Shown here: one piece after another, positions 21,645 through 29,211 of the stretch | Numbering within the stretch: position 1 is the first letter of the stretch | Layout of the letters: each line of letters begins with the position of its first letter | Assembly: GCA_938002955.1 (NCBI GenBank) | Contig: CALLAA010000249.1 | Span: 1 to 38,423, forward strand | Reading direction: 5' to 3' | DNA from: an uncultured Acidimicrobiales bacterium | GTDB taxonomy: Bacteria > Actinomycetota > Acidimicrobiia > Acidimicrobiales > SHLQ01 | Length of the DNA: 38,423 nucleotides | Made by a program: the position numbers and the translations under genes | Notes under the pieces: generated by a model | Database searches by the model: none | The model's input: the letters and a program-made list of their open reading frames with translations, nothing else | Told to the model about the DNA's origin: nothing

Positions 21645-22307
21645 CTATAGCACCGGCACCAGTCGGTGGATATCGCCGATCAAGCCAACGCCCTTGATCG
21701 CCACTTCGACCGCGTTGTCCGCTTTCACCCACGGTGGAAGATCGGAAAGCTCACAGGCACCGAGGATCTCGTCAGGCTTCGCTGCAGCGCACAGCTTTGC
21801 CGCCAGGTTTACCGGCTCGCCGATGTAGTCATCGCCTTCGAACAAGAGCGCGATGCCGCTAGCGAGGCCGACGCGGACCTGTAGGTCGGTCGTCGAGAAG
21901 TGGTGGATGAGGTGAGCGCCAAAGGCAACGGCTGCAGTGGGATCGACGCTGACGATCATGACGCCATCGCCGAGCCACTTCGCGACCCGGACGCCGCGCT
22001 TGGCTGCGACGTTGCGTGCAATACGACGGAACTCACCGAGGAGCTTTACTGCCTCGTGGGGGCCGTTCTGACGGGTGTATTGGGTAAAGCCGGAGAGGTC
22101 GGCGAACACGAAGGTGCGTTCGACGTTCAAATGGGCGTCGCCTTCGGGCAGCTCATCGGGTGCTTCGAGCCCGGAGTTTTGCTTGGCCTGGTGCCAATCG
22201 AGCGCTGGTCCGGCATCGGTGGAAGCAGCGGCTCGCACTACGGAGCTATCGCGTTCTTCGCGTCGCCCGATCGTCTCGAGCTCGCTCATCATGGAGTCTG
22301 TTTCCAT
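21645..22307 (-). CDS. Class III adenylate/guanylate cyclase domain protein
   Basis: 220 residues from ATG 22307, with AGGTG a few bases upstream on the minus strand. The first ~60 residues are low complexity. The cyclase homology domain (about 63-220) has both metal aspartates, Asp70 (FVFADLSGFT) and Asp114 (KWLGDGVMIV). The purine-selecting pair is Lys110 and Asp160 (GDDYIG), favouring ATP, and the transition-state Asn167 is present. The usual Arg four residues later is Lys171 (NLAAKL), an unusual exchange at a residue that stabilises the transition state. It is soluble, with no membrane segment. It would make cAMP if active; single-domain cyclases of this kind dimerise to form the site. 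Its 3' end lies 18 nt from that of the convergent candidate selenoprotein. Confidence 0.88.
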   Translation of the reverse strand: METDSMMSELETIGRREERDSSVVRAAASTDAGPALDWHQAKQNSGLEAPDELPEGDAHLNVERTFVFADLSGFTQYTRQNGPHEAVKLLGEFRRIARNVAAKRGVRVAKWLGDGVMIVSVDPTAAVAFGAHLIHHFSTTDLQVRVGLASGIALLFEGDDYIGEPVNLAAKLCAAAKPDEILGACELSDLPPWVKADNAVEVAIKGVGLIGDIHRLVPVL

Positions 22308-22394
22308 GTTGGTCACCTCACTTGCCGGCGAAGAGCAAGTGAACCACACGCGGCAACCAAATACACCGCATCGAGCGGATTGTTGGAGAAGAAT

Positions 22395-23750
22395 TCACGT
22401 GGATTTCGCGGTGGCGGCACGGCCGGAAGCCACACATGCTGGCAAACCCAGACCAGAACGCCAGGCGCCGGTTAGCACGAGGCCATCGAGGTGTCGGGTG
22501 GCGTCATCGATCGCCCGGATTCGCTCGGCGTGACCAACGTCGTACTGGGGGAGTGAGTCCATCCATCGGGTGAGGTGCGCCGGCCCATCGGGGATGATGG
22601 TTCCGAAGATTTCGCTGAGGTCGTTCCGCACGAGTTGGATGACTTCAGCGTCGCGGAGCTGGCTCCAGCGTTCGTCGGTTCGGCGACCGACCGACACCCG
22701 AAGGATCTGGGAACCGTCGGGGGCGAGGTCGGGCCACTTGTGGGACGCGAACGAGACGGCGGTGACGTGCAGTCCGCACAGACGCGGGACGAGTACGCCA
22801 CTGATGGCTGGGTCGATGTCGATCGTGTTCGGCGGAAGGATCAGGATCGTTAGTGCGACCGAGCTGTAGTCGATGGCCTCCAGTTCGTCGGCGCCTGCGG
22901 GTGCAAGGGTTCGGATCAGGTCGGCGGTGACACCGGCTGGGGTGGTGAGGATGACCTCGTCGGTATCGATGCCCGACACGGCCCAGGCCGAGTCGGAGCC
23001 ACGGGTCAGCTCAGCCGAGGTGCTCAGGTGGATGGAAACGTTGGTCCTGCGCCCAAGTTCGGCTTCGGCTGCGTCGATCAGCCGGTTCAGGCCGCCGTCG
23101 ATGCTCTGGAAGACCGGACCTGGATTCGACGGAGCCGCAGCGAGCGTTTGGGTGGCAGCAGTCATCAGGCTCGTGTGCTTCTTGCGGAGCACGTCGAGTT
23201 GAGGGACCCCGGAGACCACGCTGAGGCGATCACTATCGCCTGCGTTGATGCCGCCGAGGAGCGGGTCGACGAGGTATTCGTGGACCTCGTCACCGAGTCG
23301 GCGGCGCACCATCGCCCCTACCGACTCATCACCATTCGGATGGTCATCGGGAGCATCGAGGTCGAGTGACGCTCGGGCGGCACCATCGGCGGAGATCAAG
23401 CCGGTTTGGCTGAGGTCGCCGCTCGCCGGCACGCCGAGCACGCTCGGTGGCAGCGGATGCAGTCGGCCATCTCGATAGATGCGGGCTGAGCCGGCCGCTG
23501 GGCTGACGAGCTGATTCGCTAGGCCAAGCGAAATCGCGAGTTCGGCGACCTCGGGTCGTCGCGCGAGGAACGCGTCAGGTCCTGTTGGGATGGACTGCGC
23601 TCGTCCATGTGGTCGAATCCATTCGTCGATCTTGCCGCCGATGAAATCGGTGCGTTCGAACAGATGGACGGTGTGGCCATTGGCCGATGCATTCAGCGCG
23701 GCGACGATACCGGTGATACCGCCTCCGACGACAGCGACCGTCTTAGGCAC
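22395..23750 (-). CDS. hemG: Protoporphyrinogen/coproporphyrinogen III oxidase, FAD-dependent
   Basis: 451 residues from GTG 23750 (MPKTVAVVGGGITGIVAALNAS). The N-terminal Rossmann motif GGGITG with the following FERTDFIGGKI binds FAD. The middle region (GAMVRRRLGDEVHEYLVDPLLGGINAGD, about 150-177) is the HemY-type signature. The C-terminus DGLVLTGAWRSGLGLPACVASGR is the second FAD contact. Proteins of this family oxidise coproporphyrinogen III or protoporphyrinogen IX; in actinobacteria the coproporphyrin-dependent route is usual, so CgoX may be the better name. The start overlaps the hemE stop by 8 nt, so the two are translationally coupled. hemQ/chdC and ferrochelatase are not in the window. 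A start far upstream, inside hemE, is rejected. Confidence 0.93.
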   Translation of the reverse strand: MPKTVAVVGGGITGIVAALNASANGHTVHLFERTDFIGGKIDEWIRPHGRAQSIPTGPDAFLARRPEVAELAISLGLANQLVSPAAGSARIYRDGRLHPLPPSVLGVPASGDLSQTGLISADGAARASLDLDAPDDHPNGDESVGAMVRRRLGDEVHEYLVDPLLGGINAGDSDRLSVVSGVPQLDVLRKKHTSLMTAATQTLAAAPSNPGPVFQSIDGGLNRLIDAAEAELGRRTNVSIHLSTSAELTRGSDSAWAVSGIDTDEVILTTPAGVTADLIRTLAPAGADELEAIDYSSVALTILILPPNTIDIDPAISGVLVPRLCGLHVTAVSFASHKWPDLAPDGSQILRVSVGRRTDERWSQLRDAEVIQLVRNDLSEIFGTIIPDGPAHLTRWMDSLPQYDVGHAERIRAIDDATRHLDGLVLTGAWRSGLGLPACVASGRAATAKST

Positions 23751-24774
23751 GGTATGTGTGGACCCGTTCAACGACCTTTTCCAAGATCTCCGGCGGGGTA
23801 TCGGGAGTGACGCCGTGTCCGAGGTTGAAGATGTGCCCCGGATGGCCAGCGTTGCTCTCGAGGACCGCGTCGACCTCCTTTTCAACGACATCCCACGGTG
23901 CGCCCAGGATGGCTGGATCGAGGTTGCCTTGCAGCGCTCGATCGGCAGGGACGCGCGTGCGGGCTTCGGCGATCGAGACGCGGAAGTCGACGCCGACGAC
24001 ATCTGCACCTGCGTCGGCCATTAGGCCAAGCAGCTCGCCGGTTCCGACACCGAAGTGAATTCGCGGTACGCCGGTAGCGCCGATCGCCTCGAGCACCTTG
24101 GCACTCGATGGCATGGCGTATTTCTCATAGTCGGCAGCCGACATCGAGCCAGCCCACGAGTCGAAGAGCTGGATTGCTTCGGCCCCATGGTCGACCTGTG
24201 ATTGCAGCGACACGATCGCAAGGTCGGCGAGGCGATCCATCAGCGCGAACCACAACTCCGGATGGGTCTTCATCATCGTTTTGGTGTTGTGATACGTCCG
24301 AGAGGGACGGCCTTCGATCAGGTAGCTCGCAACGGTGAATGGCGCGCCAGCGAAACCAATCAACGGGATATCGAGCTCGGCGACCAGGTTGTCGATCGTT
24401 TCCAGTACATAGGGCGTGTCGGCTTCGGGGTCGAGCGGCCGAAGTCGTGAGAGGTCGTCGCCCGATGCGAACGGCTTCTCGACAACGGGGCCGATCCCGG
24501 GAACAACATCCATGCCGAAGCCGATCGCATGCACTGGCGTGACGATGTCGGAGTACAGGATCGCGGCGTCGACGCCATACCGGCGGATTGGCTGCAACGT
24601 AATTTCGGTCGCGAGCTCGGGGTTGGCGATTGCATCGTTAATGCTTCCTTCGCCACGTATTGCCCGATATTCGGGGAGCGATCGGCCAGCCTGACGCATG
24701 AACCACACCGGGGTGATCTCATGGGGTTCGCTTCGACAGGCGGCAAGAAAGTTGGAATCGGGTCGAGAGGTCAC
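23743..24774 (-). CDS. hemE: Uroporphyrinogen decarboxylase
   Basis: 343 residues from GTG 24774, the usual size. HemE removes four carboxylates from uroporphyrinogen III to give coproporphyrinogen III in the cytoplasm. The key family residues are visible: PVWFMRQAGRSLPEYR with Arg27 and Arg31, YSDI with the catalytic Asp76, AGAPFTVASYLIEG with Tyr151, and FNLGHGV with His320. The longer open frame upstream (to 24897) is rejected: family proteins begin close to 'FLxACR' and a -10 box sits 7 nt before this GTG. It heads a two-gene heme unit with the oxidase and diverges from the helicase gene. Confidence 0.97.
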   Translation of the reverse strand: MTSRPDSNFLAACRSEPHEITPVWFMRQAGRSLPEYRAIRGEGSINDAIANPELATEITLQPIRRYGVDAAILYSDIVTPVHAIGFGMDVVPGIGPVVEKPFASGDDLSRLRPLDPEADTPYVLETIDNLVAELDIPLIGFAGAPFTVASYLIEGRPSRTYHNTKTMMKTHPELWFALMDRLADLAIVSLQSQVDHGAEAIQLFDSWAGSMSAADYEKYAMPSSAKVLEAIGATGVPRIHFGVGTGELLGLMADAGADVVGVDFRVSIAEARTRVPADRALQGNLDPAILGAPWDVVEKEVDAVLESNAGHPGHIFNLGHGVTPDTPPEILEKVVERVHTYRA

Positions 24775-24781
24775 GGGATCA

Positions 24782-24787
24782 AGGTTA
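24782..24787 (-). promoter_or_regulatory. -10 box TAACCT, leaderless start of hemE
   Basis: On the minus strand TAACCT ends exactly 7 nt before GTG 24774, with no ribosome-binding site between. Box and spacing are identical to those before the GtrA-like gene. Confidence 0.5.
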
Positions 24788-24884
24788 CGGCGGACTCCGA
24801 CGGCCAGCGCCTCGACCGGCGCCACAGTGGCTGAGGGCCGCGATCTGGCACCTCGCCGATACGCTTGATGTCCCCCCAAATAGC

Positions 24885-24888
24885 GGAG
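24885..24888 (+). promoter_or_regulatory. Ribosome-binding site GGAG pointing to a non-canonical ATT start of the helicase
   Basis: GGAG is 7 nt before ATT 24896 and 4 nt before ATC 24893. There is no ATG, GTG or TTG in this frame between the upstream in-frame TAG (24881-24883) and TTG 24968, so it argues for ATT (or ATC) as the real start. A possible -10, TACGCT, is at 24860-24865. Confidence 0.45.
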
Positions 24889-24895
24889 TGCCATC

Positions 24896-26974
24896 ATTCA
24901 TCCAGATCTTGAAGCGGAACAAAAATACCTCGATCACGCCCACGCTTGTGTTGACGAGGCTCGGGAATTGGCGCGCAAACTTTCGTCATCGTTGGAGGTC
25001 GGTGCCGGCGGTACGAACCAGGCTCGATTCGAGCGCGAGGCCTTCACCGAGAACATCGTCGATCGACTCCAGCAGCTCAACATCGGCGACGCATCGCTGA
25101 TCTTTGGTCGCATCGATCACGACGAGGGATTCGGCGATTCGCTGTATATCGGCCGAGTTGGTGTGTGGGACCGAGCCCAAGATCCCGTCGTCGTCGATTG
25201 GCGTGCGCCAGCTTCTGAGCCCTTCTACCGGGCGACCGGGTCGGACCCGCTCGGACTCGACCGTCGTCGCCACTTTGCGACACGTGGACGCACGTTGCTC
25301 GACATCGATGATGAATTCTTTGGCGATCTGAGCCGCCTCGATGAGCAAGCGGCTGCGGGGAAGGTACAAGGACACGGTGCGCTTATCACTGCGCTCGAGA
25401 CGGCTCGCACGGGCCGACTTGGCGACATCGTCGCCACGATTCAAGGCGAGCAGGACGAGATCATTCGCGCCCCGCTTCCGGGGTTGCTCGTCGTCCAAGG
25501 GGGCCCGGGTACGGGCAAGACCGTGGTCGCGCTGCATCGCGCCGCGTACCTGTTGTATTCACATCGCTTCCCGCTCCAGGATCAAGGTGTACTCGTTCTT
25601 GGGCCGAACCGGTTGTTCCTCGCCTACATCGAACAGGTCCTGCCATCGCTCGGCGAAGCCGGCGTTCGGTTGGCCGTGCTCTCGGACCTTGTCGTACCAA
25701 AGGTCCGTACCGATCGCCTCGATTCCGAAGACGCAGCTGCGGTAAAGGGCGACTTGCGAATGGTCGAGGTCATTCGACGGGCCGTGCGCCAGCGTCAGCG
25801 CAAGCTGCGATCCGACCTGGTTTTTGGCTACGGGTTGCAGAATCTTCGCCTGACGGTCTTCGAGAGCGAGATGATCGTGAAGGAAGCGCAGCGCCGCTAC
25901 CGAACCCATAACGCTGCTCGTAAGTACGTCGAGAACGAGGTCTTTGCGGCGCTCGCAAACAGCGGCCGTGAGGAAGTCGATCCGCAGGAACTCCGCGATC
26001 GAATGCGGTGGACGATGCCGATCCGCGAGACGTTGGAATGGATGTGGCCGGTGCTTACCCCGGCTCAGCTGCTCCATGATCTGTTCCGAAGCGTGCGGTT
26101 GCTACAAGCTGCGGGACGAGGCGTGTTCTCCGAGGACGAGCTGGGAACTCTCGCAATGGACGGCGATGAGCACACCGCCCACATCGTGTGGGCATTCAAC
26201 GATGCTCCGCTGCTCGACGAAGCCAGAGCCCATCTGGGGGCTCGGCCAAAGCGCAAAGAACTCGACGACGTGCGGACCTATGGGCACATCGTCGTCGACG
26301 AAGCCCAGGACTTGTCGCCGATGGCGTTGCGTATGGTGTCGCGACGTTCCCTCAACGGCTCGATGACGGTCGTCGGCGACATTGCTCAAGCCACCGGTTC
26401 CTGGGCCCGTGATTCCTGGACCGAGCTCATCGAGCAGTTGCCGCAGACCAAACACGAATTGCAACGTCGCGAGCTCACCACTGGCTATCGCATTCCGGCA
26501 CCCGCTATGGAACTCGCAGCGAAGGTGCTCACCGAAGCCGCTCCGGGCCTGAAGCCGCCGGTCGCGATTCGCAACGAAGGGGCAGAACCAAAAGTCACTC
26601 GAGTCGACGATCTTGCTGCGGCGCTGCCCGGCGCCGTCTTGGCTGAGCTGGCCGAGATCGACGCTGGCAACGTTGCGGTCATTGTTCCGCGCTCGCTCGT
26701 CGAGCCGCTCACGGCAGCCCTGACCGAGGCTGACGTGGCGTTCGGTGGTGCGACCCGATCGGGCCTTGACAAGCAGGTGACGATCGTGCCCGTCCAGTTG
26801 GTTAAGGGTCTCGAAGTCGACGCCACGCTCGTTGTCGAACCGGCACGAACCATCCGTGAGGAGCGGCAGGGAATGCGCGCCCTCTATGTGGCGCTCACAC
26901 GCGCGACAAAGCGGGTAGGCATCCTGCACGCAGAACCCCTACCCGCTGTGTTGTCACAAACCGAGGAGCCGTAA
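24896..26974 (+). CDS. HelD-like UvrD/Rep-family (SF1) DNA helicase
   Basis: 692 residues if translation starts at ATT 24896 (HPDLEAEQKYLDHAHACVDEARELARKL), 668 if it starts at TTG 24968. The N-terminal helical arm is typical of HelD, and starting at TTG would remove most of it. A family segment follows (LYIGRVGVWDRAQDPVVVDWRAPASEPFYRAT). Helicase motifs are Walker A GGPGTGKT (about 202-209), Walker B VDEAQDLSPM (about 466), QATGSWARDSW, GYRIPAPAMELA, and the C-terminal KGLEVDATLVV and ALYVALTRATKRV (motifs V and VI). HelD proteins bind RNA polymerase and release it from stalled complexes using ATP (established in Bacillus and mycobacteria). The gene diverges from hemE and converges with the TadG-like gene. 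Confidence 0.9.
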   Translation: MHPDLEAEQKYLDHAHACVDEARELARKLSSSLEVGAGGTNQARFEREAFTENIVDRLQQLNIGDASLIFGRIDHDEGFGDSLYIGRVGVWDRAQDPVVVDWRAPASEPFYRATGSDPLGLDRRRHFATRGRTLLDIDDEFFGDLSRLDEQAAAGKVQGHGALITALETARTGRLGDIVATIQGEQDEIIRAPLPGLLVVQGGPGTGKTVVALHRAAYLLYSHRFPLQDQGVLVLGPNRLFLAYIEQVLPSLGEAGVRLAVLSDLVVPKVRTDRLDSEDAAAVKGDLRMVEVIRRAVRQRQRKLRSDLVFGYGLQNLRLTVFESEMIVKEAQRRYRTHNAARKYVENEVFAALANSGREEVDPQELRDRMRWTMPIRETLEWMWPVLTPAQLLHDLFRSVRLLQAAGRGVFSEDELGTLAMDGDEHTAHIVWAFNDAPLLDEARAHLGARPKRKELDDVRTYGHIVVDEAQDLSPMALRMVSRRSLNGSMTVVGDIAQATGSWARDSWTELIEQLPQTKHELQRRELTTGYRIPAPAMELAAKVLTEAAPGLKPPVAIRNEGAEPKVTRVDDLAAALPGAVLAELAEIDAGNVAVIVPRSLVEPLTAALTEADVAFGGATRSGLDKQVTIVPVQLVKGLEVDATLVVEPARTIREERQGMRALYVALTRATKRVGILHAEPLPAVLSQTEEP

Positions 26975-26990
26975 CTCCTTAGCCAGGTAA

Positions 26991-29078
26991 CTAGTCCGTC
27001 AAGGTGGGCTGAACGACGAGGCTTAGGCTCGCGTTGAATGGCTCCTTCCAGAGCGGAATGTCATTGGCGTCCACTTTCGAATCAACGTTGATGACCAAGT
27101 CGATCGAATTGTGAATGTTTCCATCGATTACGGAGAGGTCGATTGGCCCAGCGAGAAGATCTGGCACCGTGAGCAGGAGATTTCCTGCGGCGTCGTACAC
27201 CTCCGCATCCGCGGAGTTCAGTACGCCCTCGATTTCGTCAGGGAGACGGAGGGTGCCGTAGCGCCTACTCGATCCGTCGGTGCAGATGCAAGGAGTGATC
27301 GTTGCACGTACGGTCGAGCCAGTGCACACTTCTCCAGTCTGTGGGCTGAAGGTGTAGAACTTGGACACGTCACCGAGCGCCATGAGACAGTCGTCGTTGA
27401 GCGCTGCGAATGTGTAAAAGTCGATGTGCCCTCCGTCAAATGCTTCTGCGTCGATTGGGTCACAGGGACTTTGGTTCGCCCAGTCGTAACAGTTGATGCG
27501 ATAGCTCGGCCAGAAACTCGTGTACATGCGCTTGCCAACGCCGTCCTCAACCCACGTATAACCTTCTCCCCATTGTCCACCGTTGTCCCAGTCAAAGTCG
27601 TTGGGAGCAGACACATTCAGGTTCGGAATTGGGTTCCGTCGGAGCTGTCCGTCGGTTCCCAAGCACTCGTGGCTCATGAATTCGGTCGCAACCGTGATGC
27701 TCTCCATGGCGAAGCAAACTCCAATCGGAGCGCCAGCAGTGTTGTAGCGGATGAACTTCATGCCATCGCTCGTCCAGAAGGTGCCATCTAGGGCAGCGGA
27801 ACATGCAGCATCTGTCGCGGTATCGAAGCAGTGCCAGATTCGATCCGAGGGATGGTACATAAAGATCTTCGTGTCGATGACCTCGCCTGCAACGTAAGCG
27901 CCGTAGGTGACATTGCCAGTAGCCGCCGAGCTCTTTCCGGAGCTGTACCCGGGACAGAACGGATCGGCGGCACCGATCTTGTCAGGGTCGATGCAGAACA
28001 TCGTTCCCGTTCCGCTGACCGCCCAGAGGTTGTCGTTGATCATCCATGGGCCGCCGCCCCAGCGGTAGTAGCGGCTGTTGACTGATGTTTCGGATATTGT
28101 CGTGCTTGCACAGTCGATGGGTGTGTCTGTCCGCACGCACCCAATTTGGAACTTCGTTTCGTCTTGCGACATTCCCGGGTAAAAGATCATGTTCCGACTG
28201 TTATCGATGACGTCAGCAGGTCGATTCGCTGCGTGGAGCTGGCGGGGGATCGGTGCCCAGTTGGGGCAGATACCTTGCTCTCGCACATCCATGCAAACAA
28301 CGTTGGCGCTCACGCCGCCGTAGCCACCGTTGTAGAGATGGTTTACGAGGAAGACTCGGCCATCATCTGTCGGCAGTGGCCGGAACCCGTCTCCATTTCC
28401 CGCTGCGGCGAATCCAGCGAAGGGAGGTTCGAGAGGAATGTCGAAATCGCAGACCGCGTTGCAATTCGATATCAGTGCTGTGGCATCCCGGTCGATTTCC
28501 GGGGCGTCTCGTAATAAGTTGGAAAAGTACTGTTCGCCAGGGGCTCGAATCTCGACAGCGATCGATCGCGAATACGTTGGCTGACCAGTTGCAGCGTTCG
28601 TACCGTTCTGTACGAACGAGCGAGTGATAACAACCTGGGTGCCATCATCGGCGGTGACGGTCCACACCGAGGTGTCCGCTGGGTTGGTGGGATCTGTGGA
28701 GCTAATGGTCCGGGTGGGCGGAGAGGAGAACGACAAACCGGTCGATTCAATCAAACCAACAATGGTGTTCACCGCCTCGACCATGCCCTTTTCTTCGGCG
28801 ATGAGTTGTTCGGAGAGGCTAAGTTCGCTCCACGTCTGTTTTCCAAGGAGATCGAAGTATTCCTTCACGGCTCGATCGTAAGCCTGGACTCCGTTGAGCG
28901 AGCCGACGTCAGCTGCACGTTGCTGCTCTTGGCCCTGGCGATACCAGGCACCGAGGTCGGTCGCGAATGCTGCAATGAAGAGCAACAGCATCATGACGAG
29001 TGCGGTTAGGACGAGTACAGCGCCACGCTCTTGTCGAGAGCCGGCCACCCGCTTTTGGAGGTTCGTTAAAAGTGCCAC
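26991..29078 (-). CDS. TadG-like pilus protein with large Cys-paired, propeller-like ectodomain
   Basis: 695 residues from GTG 29078. The N-terminus is the Tad/TadG-like motif: basic head, RGAVLVLTALVMMLLLFIAAFATDLGAWYRQGQEQQRAAD (about 19-57). The ectodomain's Cys residues come in seven consecutive pairs: 262/271, 314/323, 362/375, 417/426, 455/472, 530/539 and 564/585. They are set in repeats like CxD-x(5-13)-C preceded by hydrophobic beta-strands and Trp/Tyr-rich segments (spacing about 35-75 residues). This suggests a seven-bladed beta-propeller with a disulfide in each blade. The last ~110 residues are another beta domain (LPDEIEGVLNSADAEVYDAAGNLLLTV...). TadG-type proteins belong to the Flp/Tad pilus or related surface structure. 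No other Tad gene adjoins it. The ligand or enzymatic role is unknown. Confidence 0.8.
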   Translation of the reverse strand: MALLTNLQKRVAGSRQERGAVLVLTALVMMLLLFIAAFATDLGAWYRQGQEQQRAADVGSLNGVQAYDRAVKEYFDLLGKQTWSELSLSEQLIAEEKGMVEAVNTIVGLIESTGLSFSSPPTRTISSTDPTNPADTSVWTVTADDGTQVVITRSFVQNGTNAATGQPTYSRSIAVEIRAPGEQYFSNLLRDAPEIDRDATALISNCNAVCDFDIPLEPPFAGFAAAGNGDGFRPLPTDDGRVFLVNHLYNGGYGGVSANVVCMDVREQGICPNWAPIPRQLHAANRPADVIDNSRNMIFYPGMSQDETKFQIGCVRTDTPIDCASTTISETSVNSRYYRWGGGPWMINDNLWAVSGTGTMFCIDPDKIGAADPFCPGYSSGKSSAATGNVTYGAYVAGEVIDTKIFMYHPSDRIWHCFDTATDAACSAALDGTFWTSDGMKFIRYNTAGAPIGVCFAMESITVATEFMSHECLGTDGQLRRNPIPNLNVSAPNDFDWDNGGQWGEGYTWVEDGVGKRMYTSFWPSYRINCYDWANQSPCDPIDAEAFDGGHIDFYTFAALNDDCLMALGDVSKFYTFSPQTGEVCTGSTVRATITPCICTDGSSRRYGTLRLPDEIEGVLNSADAEVYDAAGNLLLTVPDLLAGPIDLSVIDGNIHNSIDLVINVDSKVDANDIPLWKEPFNASLSLVVQPTLTD

Positions 29079-29198
29079 AATGCACCTACGGCACGAAAGC
29101 CATCAACCTTTGTAGGTCGTTTGGACCGACACGGGTAAGGCGTAGGTAAGGGGAGCTCACCCTCGGGCTCTGCCTGGGACGTTGTCTCAGGGGAACAG

Positions 29199-29204
29199 TA
29201 CGGT
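29199..29204 (+). promoter_or_regulatory. -10 box TACGGT, leaderless start of lhr
   Basis: TACGGT ends 7 nt before GTG 29212, the same spacing as before three other genes here. It supports GTG 29212 as the start rather than the in-frame TTG at 29182. Confidence 0.4.
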
Positions 29205-29211
29205 TGTCGGC

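Noticed and set aside
24775..24897. Upstream extension of hemE to 24897
   Set aside because: Added residues are not uroporphyrinogen decarboxylase-like, and a -10 box sits within that stretch, 7 nt before GTG 24774.
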